Shown: positions 21,364 to 64,000 of the stretch, piece by piece
Numbering within the stretch: position 1 is the stretch's first letter
How the letters are laid out: each line of letters starts with the position of its first letter
NCBI GenBank assembly: GCA_905160935.1
Contig: CAJHZI010000746.1
Location: forward strand, 134,001 to 198,000
Source: Enchytraeus crypticus
Lineage: Eukaryota > Annelida > Clitellata > Enchytraeida > Enchytraeidae
DNA: 64,000 nucleotides
Reading direction: 5' to 3'
Made by a program: the position numbers and the translations under genes
Notes under the pieces: generated by a model
The model's input: the letters and a program-made list of their open reading frames with translations, nothing else
What the model was told of the DNA's origin: nothing
Databases searched by the model: none

Positions 21364-21737
21364 GTTTAGTTTTATATAAATAAATGTGTAAATTTAATTA
21401 AAATGGGATAGTTTCTGCAAAACTGAAAAACAGTTTTTTCGCGTGCTATAAATATTTCAATTTTCTATTGAAATATTAATTACATTTACTGCAGCTTTAA
21501 ATTGCTATTAACGACTCCTATTAAGGTGTTATAGTGGAGTCATCTGTTATGATTATGTTTAGTACTTTTAATAACACGCGCTTTGACCGCTAGGTAGTAT
21601 CCATTTACCTGTTCACAGTGGATTTGGAGTGTTCTATCATGCATGCACTAGTAAATTGATATCCACATACCATTCTATATTTAATCGACTGTGAGCGAAT
21701 GATAAATGTTAATAATATTAAAAAGTAACAAAAAATA

Positions 21738-21900
21738 TAATAATAATAATAAAGGTTTAATGTCCTTTTCCTCATCCAAAGATGATGTCAGAGACGTCCC
21801 CAACAGTACACATCAATACAATACACATAAACAGTACCAATCTACAAAAGAAATGTGCTGAGAAGTAAAGTCCTGAACGAAAGCCGGTCTTGTGATCAAG
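21738..21900 (-). mobile_element. SINE family C copy
   Basis: AATAATAATAAAGGTTTAAT, TCCTCATCCAAAGATGATGT, CAGAGACGTCCCCAAC, and the CTTGTGATCA head at the right end. Near full length. Confidence 0.8.
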
Positions 21901-22380
21901 AAGTGGTCAGGATAGATAGCGTAAGTCTATGATGGGAAAAGATGTCTTAAGCTTGCCGGAGAAAGTTGAAAGAGAACGAAACAACTAACGATATTTTAAA
22001 GTAGCCCATGAGCATATTATCACGGATATTAGTCGTAGAAATATTTTATATTTTACGGATTTGACCGGATATATATTATTAATTGCAAGTTAGTTCTATA
22101 TTTGAACGCAAGCAGAATTTTAATACACAATTTTCAAAATAACGTTACGAGTTCACGGTACTAACTCCTTATCATAAGCGGCTTATTTGAAAATCCCTTG
22201 AGATGTTGAGAGTAATACGTTAATATTTAATGTTCAGATCTTTTATGTCTACCTAAACCCACTGAGCAGTAATTGACAAAAAAATGTAGTTGTGGTTGAG
22301 GCACACGAATAACTAAACTTAAGCCGGGGATAGAAAGTGCAGTATTAAACAATATAGGCAATGATTGGAGTTCTTGTATA

Positions 22381-22560
22381 AGGTTAGGTTCCTGTAGTGC
22401 CTGGGGCAATGAAGAATAGACCCACTGCTGACTGCATGTGTCGTAAGTGGAGACTTAGCAAGAACTGAAAAGCAGCAGAAAAGCACTTGGGAAACAATAT
22501 TCTCCCAAGCTATAAGCCATATAAAATTATACATGTAGATGGCGCATAGGTACATGTAGC
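22381..22560 (+). mobile_element. Family E SINE, diverged copy
   Basis: Shares the block AAGAATAGACC...GCATGTGTCGTAAGTGGAGAC, AACTGAAAAGC and CCCAAGCTATAAGCCATATA with the copies at 26855-27255 and 41345-41725. Confidence 0.6.
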
Positions 22561-23029
22561 TGTGAGATATTATTATGTTGATCTATAAAATGTACGCTCT
22601 TTCCGGAGCGTAAAATCCGACTCCGAGTATAAGAATATGGGCCTTGATCTGCCTATTGCAGAATACTTGAGTGAGAGAAAGAGAGAGTGAGAGAAGGAGG
22701 GAGTAATAACAAAGTTTTTGAAAACATCTAATTAACGGTTTAAGTAGTGTAAAATTGTTCGCCTCTTTATTCCAATTCTTTGTTACAAATTTTGTACCAA
22801 TTGGTTGACCGACTGAGTATCCAGTATGTTTGATAAACAGGAGGTTATCAGTCAAATCTCAACCTGTACGGTCTAAGACAATGACATCGTGATAGCGCAG
22901 TTGACGTTAAGCTAAGCTTTTTAAGTTAACATTTTGAATCATTGGTGACTATTGAAAAGTAATTTTAGTAAAGTTCAGCTCCAGCTGCATCAATCATCAG
23001 TTCCATGCGTTCTGTAAGGAGCTGATGAT

Positions 23030-23310
23030 TTATGATGAAATTATTAATTACTATGCAATTACTAATTATTACGTAAATATTAATTATTCTGTTATTATTA
23101 TGCTGTCATTAACTACTATGCTATTACTAATTATTACGTAAATATTAATTATTCTGTTATTATTATGCTATTATTAACTACTATGCTATTACTAATTATT
23201 ACGTAATTATTAATTATTATGTTATTATTAACTACTATGCTATTACTAATTATTACGTAAATATTAATTATTCTATTATTATTATGCTATTATTAATTGC
23301 TATGTTAATA
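23030..23310. repeat. About 60-bp ATTA-rich tandem repeat
   Basis: Blocks of ATTACTAATTATTACGTAAA, TATTAATTATTCTGTTATTA and CTACTATGCT recur four to five times with small changes. Confidence 0.85.
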
Positions 23311-23589
23311 CAAACTTTTATATCATTATTAATTAGGCCTACTATTTAATTACAAATTATTATGTAAATATTACCTTGTTATTATTAATTATAAAATAAC
23401 AAGGTAGTATTAATTATAATAGGCTAATATTAATTAATAATAGGTTAACATAATGATTAATAATAACAAAAGACAGATTGATATATTTTATTTTCACGAA
23501 ATCACAAAGACATAATACAATATGAAAAAAGCGACGTGAAAAAAGGACATACAGGCCCAACGACTCTGACGTATGCCCGTCAAGGCTAC

Positions 23590-23745
23590 AATTACTTATA
23601 AAGTAAGTTTTATAATTATTTATGTAATAAGTTTTATAATTATTTATGTAATAAGTTTTATAATTATTTATATAATAAGTTTTACAATTATTTATATAGT
23701 AAGTTTTATAATTATTTATATAATAAGTTTTACAATTAGTTTTAA
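23590..23745. repeat. 24-bp tandem repeat, about six units
   Basis: Unit near TAAGTTTTATAATTATTTAT plus GTAA or ATAA. The minus strand reads as repeated YKTYYINN-like peptide, a repeat artefact. Confidence 0.9.
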
Positions 23746-24402
23746 TTATAAATCTCATGCGCACAAAAACTGTTGTAACTTTTGAAACGCATGAAGCTAC
23801 AACAATAATTTCAACATTTGCCACTTTGCCATGAGCACAGTGTTAGACAGGATCCGGTAGGTCATAGAACTACTGACCTATTGTGCGCTAATCAGACAAG
23901 TGGGATATAAACCAAGCAATCGAACAGTGTATTAAATGTTACAGGAGCAACAATATCCGATACAATTGAACAGTTTCAGAGGAAAATTACGTCTGGTACG
24001 CCATTTTCATGAAATCTTGTTGATCAGTTAAGGAACAATTTTATTTAATATTTATAATTTTATTTGGTGCACTTCAAGTTGCAGATCAAAGAATTAAAGT
24101 TAAAAAATTAGAGAAAAACGCGACAGTAAATATTCTGTTAGATGATACCACACAGCAGCGAGAAACTAGAAATCAATAATTACATGGTGCAAATGGAACG
24201 CCAAATTTAACTTCTGTAATTTTGGATGTGACGTGGTTTTCTTTCTATTTTTGCTGACTCAACCGGAACTGCGATCTAAAGATTCTGAACATATTTCAAA
24301 CAGTCTTGTTAATTTAAAATAGGGTTGATCAAGTACATGTAGTCTTGGGGTGTACGATTGTAGTATTTAACGGATATTATAAAGGACTGAGGTACGATGC
24401 AG

Positions 24403-57591
<33,189 letters not shown>

Positions 57592-57621
57592 CGCTGAAAT
57601 TGTATCAGTTAGAAACTAAAA

Positions 57622-57745
57622 GCAAATGTTAACGTCAGTTTCATCACTCGAAGGCGATGTCAGTGATGGGCGAGACCAGGATTTGAACCCGCACATACTG
57701 ATCGTGGACGGGTACCTTACCGACATCGCTACCGGCTCCAGCCAG
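57622..57745 (-). mobile_element. SINE family A copy
   Basis: AATGTTAACGTCAGTTTCAT, CGAAGGCGATGTCAGTGATG, CAGGATTTGAACCCGCACAT, ACCGACATCGCTACCGGCTC. It starts about 30 bases from the exon 1 acceptor, so SINEs flank receptor exon 1 on both sides, in opposite orientations. Confidence 0.87.
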
Positions 57746-58111
57746 TTGCTGCAGTTCAATTCAACGAGGTTTTGTTTTAACGGAATTACAACTTGATTCT
57801 TGCTGTACAATTGACGACAAATGCATTGCAAATTCTTACCTTACAAAATCTTACAGCGTATCTTATGTGAAAAAATTTCATTAGAATTTCAAATTATATC
57901 ATATGTTCTAAAATATAGCCAGCAGATATATTTTTGCTTGAAGTATAAAGCCAATAAGATATGATAAATTACGTTCAACTGACAGAAGAACTGCAAATTA
58001 TAAAATCGACAAAAGTCTTGCATTTCTACTTGATATTTCTCATTCATCTGAAGATTTTCAATACTTTTAGCTAAAGGAATCTATTTTAAATATTATTAGA
58101 TGCTATACAAG

Positions 58112-58395
58112 TCCCCGTGTTGTGTCCGGGTTGTTTGAAGAATTGACCAACCGGTGACTGTACGTGTAGTAAAAGGCCACTAAAACATTAGATCCATTCC
58201 AACGTAAAAAGGGCATTCGGTTGGTGATAGCCTAGGCTCCAGAAATTGCCACAAATTTAAACGAATGGAAAAGTCTCAAACAGGGGATTGGCTGGTGGTG
58301 TGGTGTAGGACAGAGAGGATTGAGACAGTCTATTCATATCCCGACCCTAGTTAAACTGGGATTCAAGGGATGATGATGTTGATGATGATGATTAG
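58112..58395 (+). mobile_element. Family F SINE, full length
   Basis: CCCCGTGTTGTGTCCGGGTT, GACCAACCGGTGACTGTACG, AGTAAAAGGCCACTAAAACA, GGGCATTCGGTTGGTGATAG, CTGGTGGTGTGGTGTAGGAC, CGACCCTAGTTAAACTGGGA then (GAT)n. About 285 bp. Confidence 0.82.
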
Positions 58396-59509
58396 ATGCT
58401 ATACAACTATCTTCAATAATATTATATACTAGGCATCTATTTTCAATATTATTACATACTAGGCAATGCAACTATTTTAAATAGACATTTTATACAATAT
58501 TAGTTATTTTCTATATACAATATTTTAAATGCAATCGTAGGCTATCTTCGATAAATCTACATACAAATTGAAATTAATTTAACTAGAAAATATTAGAATG
58601 AACTGGTTGCAAAAAAATCAAAGCAACCAGACGAAATTGTTTTAACAGTCCTGTAGTAATCTTGCCGTTTTCCTCCATAGTTTAGTACATACATAACTTC
58701 CACAATTTAGTATACATGTACAATTGTACATGTAATGTAATATTTCTATATAATATAGCTGTATATTGTATACTTGGCTAATATAACTATTATAGCTTTT
58801 ATGACTTTTATTACTTTTATAACTTAATTGTCAGGGGGAAATAGTTAAAGAGCGAATCGAGGCATGTACATTATAACTGTGGCTCACATAAACATACTGT
58901 ATAACTTAGTTGACGACAAAACACGAATTAAGCAGAGAGCGTGGGGACTCTTTCTCTTATAAAGTATTACAGAAGCCGTTTAGTGAGAGAGGGAGAGAGG
59001 GAAGAAGTCAGAGAGGGAGAGAGTGAAAGAGTGCGAGAGGGAGATAGACGGGGAATGCTAACATTTTTAAAGCGTCAATGTCTAAATTTGTAAAGAATTT
59101 AATTAATGCAACAGCGAATTAAAATTTTAGGACGGCGCAGAGAAGTCGGATAGGCTATATGCAGAGGCAACAATGGTTTAATTTTCTGACTCAAACATCC
59201 ACAAAAGAAATTTAAAAACCTTCAAGAGAGATGGCAAGTCTCTCTTTATCCCAGATCATCTTGTGGACTGTGGAAATTCATAAAAATAAGCTTAGCTCTT
59301 GGTAGTTTGCAACAATGCAATGTGCATTAAATATATTCGGATTTTTTTCTGGCTGAAATTGTTGCATTTTGTAATTTTATTATTATCTTATTAGAATTAT
59401 CTTCCATAAATATCAGACATCGATCATTAGTAGGCCAATAAAAAGTTTAGAATTAAATATGTTACATTTAGCGCAGATTTAAGAATAATCTTTCATCAGA
59501 TGAGTAATA

Positions 59510-59660
59510 TTCATCATCCCTGACATCATCCCTGGATGAGGACATCATCCCTTCATTCATACGACATCATCCCTGGATGAGGACATCATCTCTTCATTCA
59601 TATCACATCATCCCTGGATGAGGAAACGGACGTTAAACCTTTATTTATATTTATTCGTTA
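59510..59660 (+). mobile_element. SINE family C tail, internally triplicated
   Basis: CATCATCCCTGGATGAGG occurs three times, separated by ACATCATC(C/T)CTTCATTCAT. Only the last is followed by AAACGGACGTTAAACC and the TTTATTTATA end. Confidence 0.85.
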
Positions 59661-60078
59661 ATCTTATATATGAGCATGTCTTACCGTTGAGTCGAATCCA
59701 GCGGTTTTCTAAACTTAGTATTTTTTGAATAAAATATTGAACAGAGCCTAAATTTGGAATTGTATCGCCTACTGTAAACAAGTAGTTTTCTCGTATATCT
59801 TTTCATAAGGAGAGGGGATCAATGCCAATATAGAATTTCAGTATGCATGAGTAAATATTATAACGAAAATGGATGTGAGATTATTCTAAACCTCTATCAG
59901 AAGCCCATCTAAGCGAAACCCTTCAATCAGTTTCTACTTTATCAGAAGATCCCTCGATCACCTGAATATGAGTAACTCTACGTGTATGTTTCAAGAGCTA
60001 GAACAAAGATTGTCTCCCAGGCTTTCAGTATGCCCAGAGCATTGACCGTTAGAGCCTTGAACATTTGCCTAAAGATTT

Positions 60079-60140
60079 ATCCACGTGGGATTAAACGTGT
60101 AAGATATCAATATAGTTGATCATTTAACTATAATGTGTTA
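60079..60140 (+). mobile_element. SINE family B, tail fragment
   Basis: AAGATATCAATATAGTTGAT, CATTTAACTATAATGTG. Confidence 0.55.
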
Positions 60141-60614
60141 TTTATTTATTCTGAGCTTTATTTCTAAGGGATCGATGCGTTTCTTTTACATAACACTTTT
60201 TATTTTGAAGGGATCGATACACTTTTTTACTCTACACCTAGTTTCGCCATAGCCTGGATGATAAACTCACCTGGGGCTAGACATACTAGACATGCGCATT
60301 AACCCTCAGTCGTCAGTTCAAGGAAATACGTTCTGTAACCATTGAAGAATCGGGTTTGCCTTCAAGATGACGAAAATTTTAAATGAAAACTTCTTGTTTC
60401 TGTTTCCAATACGTATAGTATAACCATAAACAGTTGTTGTCCAATTACCATCCAATGCTTTGCATCAAGTTTAGCAACTCTATAGATTTGTTAATTTCAT
60501 CCTATAATAAACACAAATGTGCTTCATATTTACTACTCAAACTGTGTTTCCTGCAAAAGTGATGATGTCTTAAAAGAATCTCGCTTGAAACCGAATCCAC
60601 GGCCAGTGTTTGTC

Positions 60615-60735
60615 ACCAGCATCCACTGAAACCACTGAAATCACTGATTCCACTGAATTCACTGAATTCACTGAATCCACTGAATCCACTGACTCCACTG
60701 AATCAACTGAATCCACTGAATACACTGAACAGCAT
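60615..60735. repeat. 9-bp minisatellite CACTGAATC
   Basis: Thirteen or so CACTGA(A/T)(A/T)C units. Confidence 0.9.
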
Positions 60736-61465
60736 ATACACTGACTTTAATATGCACTTTCCTATTGTTTGTATAATCTGTGCAGCGATGAACAATTAAA
60801 CGATACTAAACTATAAAAAAACATCTAAACGTTTCGTTAAATGTTTTACTGGTATGAAAATTTACAGTACTAAGTTATTTCATATCCTTGTGATCTTTTG
60901 AATTTACTTTAGTACAAGAATTACAGGGATGTAACAGGGGCCGAACAACGGCTTCAACGTTTGAAACTTCATCTCAAAATATTTATGGTGCGGTTTTTTT
61001 AGCTCAGGTAGTTTTAAGATGTTGAATTTTTAAATTATGGAATCTTTGAAAGAATTAGGTATTTAAAAATTCCTGTTACACAAAGCTATTTTTTAATATA
61101 TTTCATTGTTGATAATAAAATAAATTATTTTTCAACTCAAATATAACAATAATTTTCAACAAGATATCATTGGTGCAACTGTTGCTCGATCCAAGTTGGA
61201 CTATTGCAATTCCCTGTTTTTAAATGTTGCAGGTTGTAAAATTTATCTGTTGCAGTTTGTTCAGATATCTCACTCAAGAGCTTTCTTTCATGCTTCCAAT
61301 TCCTCACAAGGCAATCATTATATAATTCATAAATAATTATTGTTGCGGTATATCAAGATACACCTATTTTATTTTGTGTACACTGGTTAAAGATAAGCGC
61401 GCATTGTTTGCAAGATGCTTTCTTTAACATATACATTAAAGTCAACCACCGCAGCTCGGCAGAAT

Positions 61466-61469
<4 letters not shown>

Positions 61470-61547
<78 letters not shown>
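61470..61547. repeat. (TA)n microsatellite
   Basis: Near-perfect TA run in the first receptor intron. Confidence 0.93.
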
Positions 61548-61548
<1 letters not shown>

Positions 61549-62281
61549 TTAATAAACGTTAACGAATTTTAGTGAGTTTAACGTCAAGGTCAGAAGAATG
61601 AAGAGCTTTTCTTCAAGACGTCTAAACCGACCATAGCCGCGTTTGATCCAAATAACCGACCAACCGAAGCAGCAGCAGCAGCCATACGATGTGAATTGCA
61701 TATATAACAATGTGTACTGGCTTAAGTAAAGATTTGACAACTAATTAGTGTACAATTTGTAATACTTTGAATTTTACAGGATATTTGTGTAGGTTTAATT
61801 TTCAACATTTATTTACATTAATAAACAGCCGAGATATATTTTGATGCAGGCATTTTTCATTCCGCCATCATTTTGTAACTCAGACATTTTTGGATGTACT
61901 GTTGGTATTTTAACGGAGACAGAAGAGCTTATAGGCCATAATTTCTAAATCTATATTAGCAATAAATTTAGTTTGAAATATTTGCTTTAACAATAAAAAC
62001 ATTTAATTCTTTTTTTTGTCTCGAATGAGTAAGAAAGTTCTCCAATTTAATTAGAAAATCAGTCAATTGAGCGTTGAGTATTATTGCGAAAATTTCATAC
62101 CGCGAGCTAAATAAAAACCTTACGTCCATTATGCAGTTTGAGACAATTTTAGCATCTAATAAAACCGATCAATTTTTTGCTTCATTTAATATAGCGTTAT
62201 ACAAGCTAGTGCTGTTTGCATTAGCGTTATACAAGCTAGTGTTCTTTGTATTAGCGATACAGTTCGGAAGGCCGAGTAGAA

Positions 62282-62372
62282 TGTAGCAGACAGCAGACAG
62301 CAGACAGCTGCAGACAGCAGACAACTGCAGATAGCAGACAGCAGACAGCTGCAGACAGCAGACAGCAGACAG
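62282..62372. repeat. CAGACAG/CTG minisatellite
   Basis: CAGACAGCAGACAGCTG-like units, about nine. Confidence 0.9.
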
Positions 62373-62535
62373 TGCGGATAAGCGTCCTGAGTTTAAAGTT
62401 GAGAAAATTTCGCCGACAGCCGACACCATGACGTCATCTACTACGTCATAATCGCGAAGTCAGCAAGTCACCCGTTTTGTATTACTACCGCCTGAAACAG
62501 TCAAACAATATATATATATATATATATATAATTTT

Positions 62536-62645
62536 AAAAAATAACGTTAACTTCAGTTTCCTCACTCGAAAGCGATATCAGTCAGTGACGGGCGAGCAAA
62601 GGATTTGAACCCAGCACAAAATAATCCGCGGTCGAATATCTTACC
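62536..62645 (-). mobile_element. SINE family A copy
   Basis: AACGTTAACTTCAGTTTCCT, CGAAAGCGATATCAGTCAGT, AGGATTTGAACCCAGCAC, AATCCGCGGTCGAATATCTT. The head is cut after TTACC by a family E-like piece at about 62646. Confidence 0.8.
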
Positions 62646-63324
62646 AGAATAAACAAGAAGGCAAAGAGAAACCACCCCAGAAGCCGTAGACTCCTAAGCT
62701 TGAAGCTGCATTATTGTGTGGATGTGGATAAAAACTATCTTCTTTGTATTGCTACTCGCTGATCGATGGTATGATCCTTCTGGGAGTTAAAACAAAACTG
62801 TGATTAGAAGAATGCGTCTTGAACCTTGTGTTTTGAAAAATACGGAGAGAGAAATATGAACAACTAGATTATAATAATGAATGCATAATGATGATGCCTT
62901 AAACGGAAAAGTGATATATGAAGAAGACAAAATAACTGTAATAGTAATTTCAAAGGAGCAAAATTTGTATTGTCTTCGCACCACTATGGAATAAACCATA
63001 AGCTGCACGTGTCGAGAGACGTCTAAGCAAGACACTGCAAATAGGACTGGGAAACCACTTACACTTCAGAATATGTAGTTTTCTAAGGTAAAGGATGTTA
63101 GGTTATGCAATTGGAATAAAGTTGTGTGAGTGCTATTACTAAATTTGAATGCAAACTTTAAGTAATAATATTTGTCACTTAAGTTCATGCCAGGTGGCAG
63201 ACCACAGGAGAAAGAAGGAGTGAAAATTAATGAAAACGAAAGGTCTTCGTAGCAGAAAATTTATCAGCCACAATATCTCACATAAAATAATTAAATCTAC
63301 TTTTAAATTTAAAAGTAAACTTAC

Positions 63325-63640
63325 CATCATAGAAAGCTGCCAGTAGTACACTTTGTCCTGAGATTAAAGGCTCCGTTGTCTAGACAACAACACTTGTCTC
63401 AAGTTGCTTGTTGCTTCAATCTCTCTCCTCTCCGAGCAACGGTTGTCATTGTATACAGATGACGTCACATGATGACGTGTCGTGCTGAAGGCAAGCAGAG
63501 AAATCTCCTCGAGGAGGTCAGCTGTCAGCTCGAAATCGTCTGCTCTGGCGATGGACATGGTGATAGTCTGTTCCCGGAATCGATATCGAGGTGGTTTAGA
63601 GAGATGATCTGTCTAGAACACGCTAACAACTCGACAACGC
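63325..63640 (-). other. Candidate 5' untranslated exon of the GPCR gene
   Basis: A strong donor, TGATG/GTAAGTTTA (exon end 63325), lies upstream of the receptor start, whose first coding exon begins with a 3' splice site and so needs an upstream exon. The stretch is repeat-free and less AT-rich than its surroundings. It holds a short upstream reading frame (ATG 63558 to stop 63364, 64 residues, MSIARADDFELTADLLEEIS at its start). The link to the receptor is inferred from strand, order and splice signals only. Confidence 0.45.
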
Positions 63641-63667
63641 TTGCACGAGAGACAACCAATGTGAGGA

Positions 63668-63674
63668 TTATATA
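63668..63674 (-). promoter_or_regulatory. Candidate TATA box
   Basis: TATATAA on the minus strand, about 28 bases upstream of a presumed start near 63640, in a locally mixed-composition region unlike the (TA)n tracts. CCAAT-like motifs lie at 63655-63660 and 63883-63891. Confidence 0.4.
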
Positions 63675-64000
63675 GCTAGGCTGTTGTTTATATAGAGAGC
63701 ATGAAGCGTGGATGTTATATTTATAGAATTATTTTGATAGTCTAGTTTTTTTAAACATACGAGCGCGTTGATGTTGTGATCCTAATTCAGACCCTTGTGT
63801 AACAATTTATTATCTGATAGAAAAATTAATCGAACCAGATGTTTGTTTACAGGGTAAACTGTAGTAGGATTGGTAGAATTCTAACCAATCACAACACATG
63901 TATGATTTCTAACTCTGTTATTTACGTTCATTCTGTACCAGCATGGCTTCAAATATGAACAACAATCTCTACTCATGCCTATTAAGAATCGATGTCTAGA

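Overview
The window is a stretch of invertebrate nuclear DNA. It is AT-rich, its protein-coding genes are split into small exons by GT-AG introns, and the introns are full of short interspersed elements (SINEs), LINE scraps and (TA)n microsatellites. The gene set (DEG/ENaC channel, alpha-arrestin, GnRH/AKH-type receptor with a cytoplasmic tail) fits a bilaterian. The many SINEs whose 3' end reads ACGTTAA(AC) make me suspect a lophotrochozoan, perhaps a mollusc, but the sequence alone does not prove that.

Layout. (1) 1-3100: SINEs, a very large AT-rich palindrome (about 0.8-1.5 kb) and unassigned DNA. (2) 3114-4015, plus: the last two exons of a DEG/ENaC sodium channel. (3) 6387-8628, minus: a two-exon protein with one C2H2 finger. 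(4) 10331-17945, plus: a complete nine-exon alpha-arrestin (ARRDC) gene, 576 codons, with two PSAP motifs, probably followed by a long 3' UTR to about 19.86 kb. The zinc-finger and arrestin genes are divergent over a 1.7 kb gap. (5) 19.9-24.4 kb: intergenic repeats. (6) 24403-57591, minus: a six-coding-exon GnRH/AKH/corazonin-type GPCR of 373 residues, rebuilt here with all junction phases matching, plus a candidate 5' untranslated exon and TATA box near 63.3-63.7 kb. Its introns hold LINE fragments, a DD37E Tc1/mariner transposon at 45782-47359, minisatellites, and most of the SINE copies.

The most unusual observation is that short tandem duplications repeatedly start inside an exon end and carry it, with its splice donor or stop codon, into the following intron or UTR. 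This is seen at arrestin exon 4 (three copies of 43 bp), arrestin exon 6 (two copies of about 128 bp, one later split by a SINE), receptor exon 4 (about five copies of 70-77 bp) and the receptor stop codon (two copies of 36 bp). These decoy exon ends were found by reading the sequence and are not explained by mobile elements.

At least six dispersed families can be told apart (here called A to G). Families A and C have different heads but nearly the same 3' tail. Family E shares its 3' tail with a LINE C-terminal coding end, which suggests a SINE/LINE partnership. Family names are local labels, not database names.
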